A stretch of 64,000 nucleotides of DNA from Candidatus Scalindua japonica (GCF_002443295.1 NZ_BAOS01000024.1:18840-82839); one strand, 5' to 3'. Shown: positions 1 to 10,176, counted from the first letter of the stretch. Notes: generated by a model not told the origin, from the sequence alone. Numbers and translations are program-made.

Positions 1-323
1 CCGAAACGTATATTTCACATATACTTTCATTGTTAAGACGATACCCTATAGTTGCCTCACAACCTGATACATAATTAACGACTATTTATTTATATTTTTA
101 TAGGTGTGTATGTCTGCTGAGACACTCTCCTCAAGATGCTTGATTACCACTTCAGATAAAATTTTTTTCTAAAGATGTCAAAACATACAAATGGAACCAG
201 TAAGTAACTCATCTTAGATCTCCGCTAAGCTTGTCCTCGTGTAAACGAAAAAAATGCAACAATCCAGCCAGGCACTACGGGTTTCACATTTACATCCGGA
301 AAGTATGTTTCTTTTCTAACAGA
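1..323. other. Non-coding stretch at window start
   Basis: This is AT-rich sequence downstream of the minus-strand fusion gene. I see no convincing reading frame, RNA gene or clear terminator hairpin in it. Confidence 0.4.
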
Positions 324-3300
324 TTATATTCGTTTTTTCGCCTCTTCCGGTAGAGCAGCCACTGCCATCAAGAGGTCATCGTTGTCCGGTTTGGCTTTAA
401 CAAATAAGGAGAAGAGGAGTGTGGCTTCCGTGTAAACATCTTTTATTATTTCTATTATACTTTCATCTGAAATGTTGTGGGCATGCAGTACACTTTCCAT
501 ATTTGATAGCAATATAACAAGTGTCCAATAGTCGAGTGGTGTTCGCTTCATCAAATCATCACGGAGATATGTAAGACAACTCCGTAGAACTTCGATAGTA
601 TTTTCTGAAAGTGCTTTTCCCTTTCCCTCTTTTGACAAATGAGGATTAGGCGCAATTACCATGTCAGCAATTTCTCTGGAGAGCTCGGCTACGGCAACAC
701 GGCCTATTGCCATAATGGAAGCGGCCGTTCTCATTTCAATCTTTCTCTCCTTAGATATTTTTACTATGTCATCAAATATCATGCAGATATTGTCTTCAAG
801 TAATCTATTAATTTTGTCTAAATCCCAACGCTCATTCTTTAAATTTTGTACCCATTCTAGATAAGATACGTATACACCTCCCAGGTTTGTGCTGATATCA
901 GGGGCTATAAATGTGCCTTTTCCTGTTACAATCCTGTCCCCCTCAGGGGTAACAGGTCCGTTTGCACCTTCCACAATAACTTTGGCCTTTACGCCATAAG
1001 CATTTCTGTCTATGGCATTTTCAAGTGCTGCGAGGACGAGAAAGTCGACATCCAACGTAAAAATACCATCATTGGCAATTTCTCTTCCTCCCTCGAATCC
1101 TTTCAAGAAACCTGCACCGGTCGTATTTACATGCTCCAGAACAGCGTTTATATCGAGGCCACTTGGATTGTATATGCCGCCACTGGCATCCGTAATGGCG
1201 ACTACCTTTGCCCCCTCTTCATGCAGAAATTTTGCCGGTGGCTGGCCTACATTACCAAACCCCTGTATGGCAGCAGTGGAGCCTTTAAGTTTTATGTTTT
1301 TATGTTCGGCGGCTTTTTTAAGGGCGATAAAAACACCACGACCTGTTGATTCGGCCCTGCCAAGAGAACCTCCCTTATCATCAGGCTTGCCGGTAACAAC
1401 GGCAAGCGCATGGCATTTTGCTTCAGGATGCTCTTTCAGCACTTGCAAGCATTTGTCAAGGTATAGAGTTTCCATAGGAGTGGAATGTTGTTTGTGAAGA
1501 GAAGTGAAATCATCCATGATTTTTTTGGTCAATTCTGTATCACCTGTCAGCCAATCAGACGAGTCTTTGTTTTCGATTGAAGATTTCAGGTATTCATCTA
1601 CAAACCACGCCATCTTTGTCGCGTTAGTGTTGACGTCCGGTGCCGGTATATCAAGATGTGGTCCAATCGCGCCTCTTTCCTTTAGTTTTCGGCTGTATTC
1701 TCTGATTACCAATGCGTCTTTTCGTTCAAGCAGGTTTCTCGGGCTTGCTATGATACCACCTTTTGAACCACCGTATGGTATTCCGGCGATGGCACATTTC
1801 CATGTCATCCAGATAGCAAGCGCCCTGACCTCATCAAGTGACACCTCCGGGTGTTCCCTGAATCCGCCTTTAGCCGGACCACGTGCTGAATTGTGATGTA
1901 CCCGATAACCAATTATTCCTTCTTCTGAAAGCCGCAATGTCTCTACTCGCTCAGGGGCAAGTAATTTTTTTTTCAGAAATAAAGGGAGTCTGAGAATATC
2001 CGAGACGACTGCGAATTGGCTTTCTGCTACCTCAAGTGGGCTCGGCATGGCCACGGCATGTTCTCGGATCTTTGTATATTCCTTAATAGTAACTCCCGGC
2101 ACGGCGAACACTTGGCTGATCCTTTCGAATTCACCTATATTGTCTCTGTGATTTATGATATTTTTTGCGAGTCCTCTCTTTATTTCAAGGAATCTTTCCA
2201 ACTCTTCTTCATTTGCAGCATTAAGGTTAACTTTCTCCTTTGCGGGCTCTTTTGGTTTGAGTTGCCCCTTAACGGGAAGATCATCTAAATGGTTAAGTGC
2301 TGTTAGCCTCTCACCGGCAAGAAACTTTAAAGCGGCTTCTCCTATCGTAAAAAGATACGTCCTTGCGGGGGGAGGTTTTGTCCCAAGCCTTTTTTGTGCT
2401 GCGGTTACACTGTGGAGACCAAGTATAATCCTGGATTCCGCTTCACATGCAAACACAAGATCCAGGATATGATTTGTACCATGGCAAAACATTTCGTCTT
2501 CATATTTCCCTGCAATTCCATTGAAGATGATGGTTTTTGCACCAATCATATTTTTCTTTATAAGAGATAGCGTGCCGGGACCAATGTCGTATGCTCTCAA
2601 TCTTGCAAATCGTCCTGTGATTTTGTTCACTTTAACTTTCTCAGGATTAAGCCCCGTCGGTTTTGCCATAAGGTGATCAACGGGAAGTACTAAATCGACA
2701 CCATACCCTTTCGCCAGTTCCAGTACTACAGCTGCATTGTAAAGAGCCTGAGCACGTGAATCCTGCTCTACTTCAAACATACAGTTATCTACATTGTATC
2801 CCTGTACCTTGAGAAATGGAAATGCGATACCTCCAACAAAGATCAGTTTGTCAACCTTTCTATAGACAATAAGGTTTTTCATCGCCTGGACCTTTGCGGA
2901 GACATTGGCGCCTCCGATAATGGCCACTACAGGTTTATGAGGATGCCTCATGAAATTATCAAGCGCTGTTAATTCCTGCGTAAGGAGGAATCCAGCTACT
3001 TTCGGACCTGTAATAATTCTCGTTATTGGCCCGAGCGATGCGTGCTGACCCATATGGGCTGTTACCGGATCAGCATTCACGTAGACACTGCAATTGGTAG
3101 TATCATGAAGTTGTTTCGCAAACTCGCTCACCTCATTATCGTCTTCTGAGGTTTCACCGCTTCGAAACATGACATTTTCCAGAAGAAAAATACCATCGTT
3201 ATCAATAATTGATTTAACATTCTCCCCAATGCAGTCATCGGTTATAATAACCTCTCTCTCTTCCGGCAGAAGTTTTCTTTCTCTCAAAATTTCTGTCAGT

Positions 3301-3638
3301 CTTGTTGCCACGGGTTTCAAACTGAAGTTATGGTGACTCTCTCCATCATTTTTAATTCCTACGGAAGTTTTCTGGTCTTTAAAGAAGTTTTCTCTTACAC
3401 CGTTGTGGGAGACAATGACGACTGTTCTTGCACCCTGTTTCAGTATGTGGCGAATATCCATAACCGTCGCCCTGATTCGCCGATCATCAATTATCCTGGC
3501 ATCTCTTACCACATCGTAGTTTACCCTTAAGAAGACCCTCTTCCCCTCTAAGGCAGATTTATGAAGGTTGCGGATAGGAACTTTGTCAGCATATGGATAC
3601 CACTCAATTATCTTAGTATATTGATCTGATTTTTTCAT
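324..3638 (-). CDS. PGK-like / helix-hairpin-helix / glutamate dehydrogenase fusion
   Basis: One long frame joins three parts. Residues about 1-440 follow the phosphoglycerate kinase fold (LRVNYDVV, VYVNADPVTAH, IIGGANVSAKV, IFNGIAGKYEDEM). Residues about 468-529 are a ComEA-type helix-hairpin-helix (VNLNAANEEEL). Residues about 530-990 are a Glu/Leu/Phe/Val dehydrogenase, followed by a tail of about 110 residues. The dehydrogenase keeps its catalytic set: the lysines of GPAKGGFR, WMTWKCAIAG and GGSKGG, the Asp of PDVNTN, and the Rossmann motif GFGNVG. An insertion of about 60 residues lies between the PDVNTN region and the NAD domain. The PGK half looks dead: the GGAK catalytic lysine is Asn, the AHRAH arginine is lost, and the GGGDS nucleotide loop is replaced (LGLHSVT). 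I infer a glutamate dehydrogenase with a former kinase domain reused for regulation or assembly. I chose the ATG at 3638; the frame stays open to a GTG at 3743. Confidence 0.88.
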   Translation of the reverse strand: MKKSDQYTKIIEWYPYADKVPIRNLHKSALEGKRVFLRVNYDVVRDARIIDDRRIRATVMDIRHILKQGARTVVIVSHNGVRENFFKDQKTSVGIKNDGESHHNFSLKPVATRLTEILRERKLLPEEREVIITDDCIGENVKSIIDNDGIFLLENVMFRSGETSEDDNEVSEFAKQLHDTTNCSVYVNADPVTAHMGQHASLGPITRIITGPKVAGFLLTQELTALDNFMRHPHKPVVAIIGGANVSAKVQAMKNLIVYRKVDKLIFVGGIAFPFLKVQGYNVDNCMFEVEQDSRAQALYNAAVVLELAKGYGVDLVLPVDHLMAKPTGLNPEKVKVNKITGRFARLRAYDIGPGTLSLIKKNMIGAKTIIFNGIAGKYEDEMFCHGTNHILDLVFACEAESRIILGLHSVTAAQKRLGTKPPPARTYLFTIGEAALKFLAGERLTALNHLDDLPVKGQLKPKEPAKEKVNLNAANEEELERFLEIKRGLAKNIINHRDNIGEFERISQVFAVPGVTIKEYTKIREHAVAMPSPLEVAESQFAVVSDILRLPLFLKKKLLAPERVETLRLSEEGIIGYRVHHNSARGPAKGGFREHPEVSLDEVRALAIWMTWKCAIAGIPYGGSKGGIIASPRNLLERKDALVIREYSRKLKERGAIGPHLDIPAPDVNTNATKMAWFVDEYLKSSIENKDSSDWLTGDTELTKKIMDDFTSLHKQHSTPMETLYLDKCLQVLKEHPEAKCHALAVVTGKPDDKGGSLGRAESTGRGVFIALKKAAEHKNIKLKGSTAAIQGFGNVGQPPAKFLHEEGAKVVAITDASGGIYNPSGLDINAVLEHVNTTGAGFLKGFEGGREIANDGIFTLDVDFLVLAALENAIDRNAYGVKAKVIVEGANGPVTPEGDRIVTGKGTFIAPDISTNLGGVYVSYLEWVQNLKNERWDLDKINRLLEDNICMIFDDIVKISKERKIEMRTAASIMAIGRVAVAELSREIADMVIAPNPHLSKEGKGKALSENTIEVLRSCLTYLRDDLMKRTPLDYWTLVILLSNMESVLHAHNISDESIIEIIKDVYTEATLLFSLFVKAKPDNDDLLMAVAALPEEAKKRI

Positions 3639-4019
3639 GACTATCAAATAAGAGTAATCAGCCTCACATGTTTTATCCGGTTTGTATAAAGTTTCTATAA
3701 AAAACGTACTGATAACGACACAATTTCTTATACAACTATACACCTGCTATTCTGTTTTTAAAGCTAATGATACTTTTACGTTGCTATGAAACTTTTGTCA
3801 AGTTTAATTATATGTAAAAGAGAAAGGGAGTTACATTACAAATGAAACGCAGGGCATAGAATGCGTAATGTTGATTGTCTCATAATTTGTCTGTAAAAAC
3901 TTGTATAATTTTTCGGGAAAAGTATGGTAAAATGTTCCACAAGGGTTTTATTAAATGATTACATAGCTTCTATTCTTCAAAAGATCTTTATAAAAATTTA
4001 AAAAGGCAATAGACTCACT

Positions 4020-4796
4020 ATGCTAAAGTTTTCACTGAAGTCTGCATTATACCAGGTACCGGGAATATTCTATCTCATTTTCATTGCCCGGTTTCAAATT
4101 GAGTATGACCTGATCAGGAAACGGTCTCACGATCTTATTTTTGGACGTGCTCACTCTTTTACAAGAAAACTTTTAAAACTCACTCATGTAAAAATAGAGG
4201 CATCAGGTATGGAAAACCTGATTAACAGGCCAGCAATAATCTGCCAGAACCACACTTCGATAATGGACATTCCCGCTATATTGCATACAGTAAAAGGGAA
4301 ACCTCTGTTCTGTGGAAAGTTCGAGTTATTCAGGATCTGGGTTTTCGGCAAAGGGATTGAAATCCTGGGTATGGTTAAAGTTTATAAGGATGATAAAAAA
4401 ACCTGGAAAGTTCTCTCGGAAGCAGCAAAAAAAATTAAAGCTACCAATTTAGATAATGGAGCATTGACCCCTTATTTAGTTATATTTCCGGAAGGCACAA
4501 GAACAAAGGATAAAGACTATAAAATGAACGAATTTAAACGCGGCTTGTTCAGCATCGCAGTAAAGCATAACCTGCCAATTATTCCGATCGCAACTTACGG
4601 CGGCCTGGATATCACCCCTAAAGGAACATGGAGTTTTAATAAAGGCACGATTTACGAAAAGGTTTTAGAACCTTTATATCCAGAAAATTACGAAGGTATC
4701 GGCGTTAAAGAAAAATCCATAAAACTTCAAAACGACACAAGAAAGAGGATAAATGACGGACTTAGCGAACTGATTAATAACTATGGTAATAGGTGA
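4020..4796 (+). CDS. plsC: 1-acyl-sn-glycerol-3-phosphate acyltransferase (PlsC family)
   Basis: This enzyme transfers an acyl chain to lysophosphatidic acid to give phosphatidic acid, the second acylation in membrane lipid synthesis. The 258-residue length is normal. The family motifs are present in order: the HX4D catalytic block as NHTSIMD near residue 80, the glycerol-phosphate block FPEGTRTKD near residue 157, and a later IPIATYG block. A hydrophobic N-terminal stretch suits membrane association. The ATG at 4020 follows an AAAAGG-like ribosome site. The gene stands alone between two minus-strand genes, so it is probably monocistronic. In an anammox organism it could take part in ladderane phospholipid assembly, but nothing local proves this. 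Confidence 0.9.
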   Translation: MLKFSLKSALYQVPGIFYLIFIARFQIEYDLIRKRSHDLIFGRAHSFTRKLLKLTHVKIEASGMENLINRPAIICQNHTSIMDIPAILHTVKGKPLFCGKFELFRIWVFGKGIEILGMVKVYKDDKKTWKVLSEAAKKIKATNLDNGALTPYLVIFPEGTRTKDKDYKMNEFKRGLFSIAVKHNLPIIPIATYGGLDITPKGTWSFNKGTIYEKVLEPLYPENYEGIGVKEKSIKLQNDTRKRINDGLSELINNYGNR

Positions 4797-5087
4797 ATAT
4801 GATACCATTAACAGGTTGGCAGTATTAAGTTTATTAAGGTGTCTACCGCATTTTCCCTATCCGTCCAACCTATTGCCATTTTGTCTTTTAAAACACCTAA
4901 ATACCTCGACACCCTCTTTTCTTATCTCATAATTACTACTAACCCTTTAGCCTATGTTTCCTCATCATGTTTTTGTTCATGCGTTGAAAACTTAATTTTT
5001 TGAACACTCAATTTACGATCAGTTACAAGCGTTAATACTCTCTCGTCCTTCCTCAATCTCCCTTCGCCTCTCCTCGCTCTTGGCATA

Positions 5088-8000
5088 TTATTTTTTTTGG
5101 TATTTTGCAAGTTTATCTTTCAGGCTCGTTTCTGCCTTGCCAATCTGGTAGTAGTTGTCTGCCTGTATTTCACCACCTGATGTAATCAGAATATAGCTAA
5201 AACTGATTCGGTCAAGTGTTTCTACTCTTGCGCCATTAATTATGGTAAGGTTATCAAAATAGTGCTCGCCGATGTATGAATTACCTGATATGGTGACATC
5301 TGTCAAATTATTGAGTGTATTCTCTACAGTAATTGAAGTAACGTCATTAGATAATATTCGGAATACAGTTGCCGGAGTGGTCTCCTGGCTTGTATTTGGA
5401 TTAAGGAAAATGCCAATCAGTCCATCCACATTCCACTTTCTTGTGGAATCAGTTAATGTATTAGCGGTTAAATCAGAAGACAACCCTGTACCTACTGACA
5501 CAAGAGGGGTTGAATAAACCAATGAAGTACTGCCATTATTATCTACAATCAGGTCACCATAGGTCTGTATCGATGCTTTTAAGTAAATAGTCCCTGCGCC
5601 TCCGTCATTTGAGCTGCCAAGTCCTCCATAAGCAGTTATACTATTTATGTCAAAACCGGCTATATCATCATAATATACCGCTATACGGCCCCCTCCACCT
5701 CCATTGGTAGAACTATATGACCTTGTAGCCTTACCTCCGTTTGCCGCAATTGTCCCTGAACCATCACCGCGTATCGTGCCTACATTTATATATATTCCAC
5801 CTCCACTGCCTCCTCCATTCCAATCTGAATCCTCGCCATCTCCACCATTAGATTTGATACTGCCATTACCGTTAAGGACTATCTCAGCGGCCGTTATCCT
5901 TACAAGACCTCCTCCGTTACCTCCGTAACCACCATTAGTATATGAGTTTCCCCCTCCACCACTTCCGAGCTCATTAGGGTTGTAAAAACTACCGTATACC
6001 CCATTTACATTATCAGTCCCGGTTTGACCACCCAGGCCACCATAACTTCCTCCACTTCTAACATAACTGCCTCCGGTAGTCGTATTTCCCAATGTTCTAC
6101 CATAATAACTATAGTTGCCAGACCCATTGTAACCACCCAGATACCCCTTGCAACTCACGTCTATCGTACTGCCTGAATCTATGGCTAACGTTCCACCCAC
6201 CCCTATTGTCGAACTATAAGCCTGTGTCATCGTTGCCGCTTCATGAGTTAATATTCCATTATTCTGCAAGGTAACATTGTTCCCTACTGACAGGTCGACT
6301 ACTGACAATTCCCCATTATCAACGGTAAGATTATTAACCACCGTCATAACTTCTGCAAATATCAACGCTCCATCACCAACAACAACATTGTTTACTACCA
6401 ACTCTCCCATGCATGAATCTCCAGCATCAAGGGTGAGCTTGTTGACAATCAGCTTGTCAATAGATATCGAACCCCCGCCAATGATAAGATCATCAAACGT
6501 AAACCCATTACCATCCTCTGATACCAAAGGGGTAGGCTTGCCTGTATTATTAGAGTTATTACCAATAAGCTGTTCTTTCTTATTGACCACATCTTTTAAG
6601 TAAATAGTTCCCGCACCCCCGTCATTTGAGCTGCCAAGTCCTCCATAAGCAGTTATACTATTTATGTCAAAACCGGCTATATCATCATAATATACCGCTA
6701 TACGGCCCCCTCCACCTCCATTGGTAGAACTATATGACCTTGTAGCCTTACCTCCGTTTGCCGCAATTGTCCCTGAACCATCACCGCGTATCGTGCCTAC
6801 ATTTATATATATTCCACCTCCACTGCCTCCTCCATTCCAATCTGAATCCTCGCCATCTCCACCATTAGATTTGATACTGCCATTACCGTTAAGGACTATC
6901 TCAGCGGCCGTTATCCTTACAAGACCTCCTCCGTTGCCCCCGTAACCACCATTAGTATATGAGTTTCCCCCTCCACCACTTCCGAGCTCATTAGGGTTGT
7001 AAAAACTACCGTATACCCCATTTACACTATCAGACCCGGTTTGACCACCCAGGCCACCATAACTTCCTCCACTTCTAACATAGCTGCCTCCGGTAGTCGT
7101 ATTTCCCAATGTTCTACCATAATAACTATAGTTGCCAGGCCCATTGTAACCACCCAGATACCCCTTGCCACTCACGTCTATTGTACTATCTGAGTCTATG
7201 GTTAATGTATCTGAAACAGTTATATCAAGAGAGTATTCTTCTGTTGTCGTTGTATCTGGATGGGTTAGTTTGGCATTATTGAGAAGTGTTATACTGTAAA
7301 ACGTATGAGGACCTTCAACCGTCAAATTAGCGCCGTCTACTGTGAGGGCCTTGAAGTCCATGCTCCGGTTACCAGTGACTATTGTAGTATCTACCGTAAT
7401 AGAAACAACATCCCTTTCTATAATAATCACGCCGGCGTCTGTCATTCCTCCTGGCACAGCAGGAATCGAAGGTGAATTTCCTCTATAAGGCCATCCACTA
7501 ATGTTAGTAGATGCCGTTACCTGAATATTTCCCTGGACAGTTGGCACATCCGAAATTGAAAACGTGCCATCAGGCAGTGAGGTTGTTGAAAGATTGTTTA
7601 CGGTTGTAACCGTAACTCCTCCCATTGGGCCCCCATTTATGTCAACTAAAGACCCTAATATGGTTGTCAAAGGATCAGGTATAACAGTGACAAACAGATC
7701 TGGTGACGCACCTGCATTATTAGCAAGATCTAATGCTGTCGCGCTAATGGTGACACCTGATATGCCTAAAGGCACCGTGTAATCAAACTCATATGGAGCA
7801 GATGTATCTGTAAAGACGACATTACCATCTATGATGAAACTTACCGAGGCAACTTGTACGTCGTCGGCAGCATCAGAAGCAACCTGAATCTTTGCCCCTT
7901 CTATTACATCAATACCAGCCAATGGAGAGGTAATACTGACAGTTGGCGGAACCCCTGCGATATCCTGGACCATTCTATATTGTCCAATATATAATCTTGT

Positions 8001-10085
8001 ATCGCCGCTACTACCGTTTTCCATGATACCATTCGATGTTGTCAGGTACAGATAACGACTATCAGCATCTGTCCCCGTTCCATCATCATCTCGGAATTGA
8101 GCAAAATTAATGATAGCGGTGAAAACTGGATCATCCGGGATGCTAATGTTATAGGCTGGAACCGCATTGAAACTTAAGACATCAGCGCCGAATACAAGGC
8201 TATCAAATAATGCCGCATCCATCAGATAGTTACCCTCAACACTCTTTGCAATAGTTGGAGTTGTCGGATTACTGATATTTACCGCTTTGAGACCACCTGT
8301 ATAATCTGAGACATACGCGATACTATTACGCAAAACCACATCTCTGGCATTACCATTTGTATCCACCGTGCCAATAATTCCGGCATTAGAGGGAGTAGTA
8401 ATATCTATGACCTGCACACCGGCAGACCCGTCTGCCACAACTGCCAGGTTGCCTTCCGGATCTATATCTACACCTTTAGCAATATTCGAGGTAACAACTG
8501 TACCTTCTATTACAGGGTTGTTAGACACGGAAACATTGATTATCTGTAATCCGGCATTCCCATCGGCAACATACGCATAAATACCGGAGACCGCAACATC
8601 ATAAGCATCACCCGGTGTATCAACCGAGCCTACCGTAACAGGATCTAGAGGATTGCTTATATCCATGATCTGTAACCCTGATACACCATCAGCAATATAT
8701 GCAAGAGCACCGTCGACCTTCACATCATTTGCATTCCCGAGAGTATCTTCAGATGCTACAACTGCTGGATTAACTCGGTCCGATACATCTACAACCTGTA
8801 ACCCTGTAGACCCTGCTGCAACATATGCATAATCACCGCCAACATCCACATTGTTTGCAAACCCGGAGATATCCACATAAGAGAGGGGTGTTGGCGAAAA
8901 TGTCTCGACAGTAAATACAGCAGTATCAGAAAATCCGTTATTAGTAACCGTAATAACCGCTGTCCCATCTGTTCCCGCATAAACCAGACCGGCGGTGACA
9001 CCGAAGTTGGCCACTACCAGATCGCTGGAACTGTAGTTGGTCCCAATACCTGTAGGAGTAAGGTCAATGGTATTACCATCGGTAAAGGTACCGGTAACTG
9101 TTAATTGTTTAGTCGATTCCCCCATTATGGTGTTAAAGGTCAACGCAAAATTTGACGGTGTGACTTTAATGAAATCCAGAGTAGCGGCGAGGTCAAAGCT
9201 ACCGGCGTCATTAGGGTCGCTGGCAGATGACACCTCCAGTCCGTCCCAAATTCCATCACCATCCGAATCTCCCAGAAGAGGATTGGTGACATAGCCGTCA
9301 TCACCCGCGACAATCTCTTCCCCATCAGAAATGCCGTCACCATCGGTATCGGCATTGTTCATACCTGTGCCAAGGTCAAACTCTTCCAGGTTGGTAAGGC
9401 CATCCTCGTCCATATCTTCCAGGGAATCAACAGGGTTATTCGGGTTAAGGCCGTTGGTCAGTTCGAAGTCGTCGGGCAAACCATCGCCATCCGAATCTCC
9501 CGATAACTGGACCGATAAGAAAATAGAGGACAATACCATCTCGTTTGAAGCGGAAATGATAATATTTCCGCTTGATATTGCGGTTACTAGGCCATTCGAA
9601 TTTACTGTTGCAATCGCCTGGTTAGACACCGTATACGCAGTTCCCTGTCCACCCAAAGTGACGTCCTTGGTAGAACCATCCGGGTACATAGCCAGGACAG
9701 ATATTCGAGTTGTTTCTCCAATAGCGCTAAGCACGCTTTTCTCAGAATTAATTGTAAGCGAGGTCGGCACCTGTTCGTAACTATTATTGAAGAACATCTC
9801 CTCAACCGAAATATTGCCGTTAGTCTGTATTGTTACATACTCACTCTGCCCGGAAACTGTTTTACCATCTTCCACACACGTAACCCGAACTCTAACCCGG
9901 CCCATATTGGATGGAACGTTATTCAATTGCCAGCTTCCGTCAGGTTTAACATTAACCGTACGATTCAGTACGGTAACAGTGCAATTCTCATTTAATTGAG
10001 CGGAGGCAATTGAAAACATAAAACACGGTAAGAGAGCGACCATCACAAAGCATCTTGCTACAACTAATACAACTGTTTTTGACAT
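5088..10085 (-). CDS. Giant secreted multidomain repeat protein
   Basis: The protein of about 1665 residues begins with a clear Sec signal peptide (hydrophobic core, then SIASAQ). In order I see: a Big_2-type bacterial Ig domain (about 95-185); calcium-binding thrombospondin type 3 repeats rich in DSDGDG and DTDGDG (about 195-285); a run of LVIVD-type beta-propeller repeats of the form YVADGxxGLQIIN (about 400-700); an Ig-like domain; a carboxypeptidase-regulatory-like domain (about 810-855); and two nearly identical glycine/tyrosine-rich modules (about 961-1164 and 1300-1503), each followed by a beta-rich stretch. This is a large exported surface or matrix protein, probably adhesive and calcium-dependent; no enzyme motif is visible. 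The ATG at 10085 has a GGAAG site upstream; a TTG at 10094 is the alternative. It ends in lysines, with no clear sorting signal. Confidence 0.85.
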   Translation of the reverse strand: MSKTVVLVVARCFVMVALLPCFMFSIASAQLNENCTVTVLNRTVNVKPDGSWQLNNVPSNMGRVRVRVTCVEDGKTVSGQSEYVTIQTNGNISVEEMFFNNSYEQVPTSLTINSEKSVLSAIGETTRISVLAMYPDGSTKDVTLGGQGTAYTVSNQAIATVNSNGLVTAISSGNIIISASNEMVLSSIFLSVQLSGDSDGDGLPDDFELTNGLNPNNPVDSLEDMDEDGLTNLEEFDLGTGMNNADTDGDGISDGEEIVAGDDGYVTNPLLGDSDGDGIWDGLEVSSASDPNDAGSFDLAATLDFIKVTPSNFALTFNTIMGESTKQLTVTGTFTDGNTIDLTPTGIGTNYSSSDLVVANFGVTAGLVYAGTDGTAVITVTNNGFSDTAVFTVETFSPTPLSYVDISGFANNVDVGGDYAYVAAGSTGLQVVDVSDRVNPAVVASEDTLGNANDVKVDGALAYIADGVSGLQIMDISNPLDPVTVGSVDTPGDAYDVAVSGIYAYVADGNAGLQIINVSVSNNPVIEGTVVTSNIAKGVDIDPEGNLAVVADGSAGVQVIDITTPSNAGIIGTVDTNGNARDVVLRNSIAYVSDYTGGLKAVNISNPTTPTIAKSVEGNYLMDAALFDSLVFGADVLSFNAVPAYNISIPDDPVFTAIINFAQFRDDDGTGTDADSRYLYLTTSNGIMENGSSGDTRLYIGQYRMVQDIAGVPPTVSITSPLAGIDVIEGAKIQVASDAADDVQVASVSFIIDGNVVFTDTSAPYEFDYTVPLGISGVTISATALDLANNAGASPDLFVTVIPDPLTTILGSLVDINGGPMGGVTVTTVNNLSTTSLPDGTFSISDVPTVQGNIQVTASTNISGWPYRGNSPSIPAVPGGMTDAGVIIIERDVVSITVDTTIVTGNRSMDFKALTVDGANLTVEGPHTFYSITLLNNAKLTHPDTTTTEEYSLDITVSDTLTIDSDSTIDVSGKGYLGGYNGPGNYSYYGRTLGNTTTGGSYVRSGGSYGGLGGQTGSDSVNGVYGSFYNPNELGSGGGGNSYTNGGYGGNGGGLVRITAAEIVLNGNGSIKSNGGDGEDSDWNGGGSGGGIYINVGTIRGDGSGTIAANGGKATRSYSSTNGGGGGRIAVYYDDIAGFDINSITAYGGLGSSNDGGAGTIYLKDVVNKKEQLIGNNSNNTGKPTPLVSEDGNGFTFDDLIIGGGSISIDKLIVNKLTLDAGDSCMGELVVNNVVVGDGALIFAEVMTVVNNLTVDNGELSVVDLSVGNNVTLQNNGILTHEAATMTQAYSSTIGVGGTLAIDSGSTIDVSCKGYLGGYNGSGNYSYYGRTLGNTTTGGSYVRSGGSYGGLGGQTGTDNVNGVYGSFYNPNELGSGGGGNSYTNGGYGGNGGGLVRITAAEIVLNGNGSIKSNGGDGEDSDWNGGGSGGGIYINVGTIRGDGSGTIAANGGKATRSYSSTNGGGGGRIAVYYDDIAGFDINSITAYGGLGSSNDGGAGTIYLKASIQTYGDLIVDNNGSTSLVYSTPLVSVGTGLSSDLTANTLTDSTRKWNVDGLIGIFLNPNTSQETTPATVFRILSNDVTSITVENTLNNLTDVTISGNSYIGEHYFDNLTIINGARVETLDRISFSYILITSGGEIQADNYYQIGKAETSLKDKLAKYQKK
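5575..6185 (-). repeat. Gly-rich module copy B (direct repeat)
   Basis: This stretch of about 610 bp encodes roughly 203 residues of Gly/Ser/Tyr-rich sequence inside the giant secreted protein. It is almost base-for-base the same as the copy starting 1017 bp further on. I see only about four amino-acid differences (G/C, P/S, S/T, S/N). Confidence 0.93.
6592..7202 (-). repeat. Gly-rich module copy A (direct repeat)
   Basis: This is the partner of the 5575-6185 copy at an offset of 1017 bp (339 codons), so the reading frame is kept. The near-identity at silent positions points to recent duplication or ongoing gene conversion. Confidence 0.93.
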
Positions 10086-10114
10086 ACCACTCAATCTTCC
10101 AAACTCCTTAAATC

Positions 10115-10176
10115 AAAAAAGCCTTAGTAACGAAGGATAATTAGATCTAATTATCCTTCGTTACTAAGGCTTTTTT
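10115..10176. terminator. Perfect 62-nt palindrome with A- and T-tract ends
   Basis: Two 31-nt arms (10115-10145 and 10146-10176) are exact reverse complements with no loop, centred on AGATCT. The outer ends are A6 and T6, so the shape is that of a bidirectional intrinsic terminator. It lies about 30 nt upstream of the giant gene's start codon and about 245 nt upstream of the ATPase operon. That is between two divergent genes, where an ordinary 3' terminator is not expected. Confidence 0.7.

Noticed and set aside
5704..6945. Two identical proline-rich plus-strand frames (5704-5928 and 6721-6945)
   Set aside because: They are antisense shadows of the Gly-rich modules of the minus-strand giant gene; their identity only reflects that duplication.
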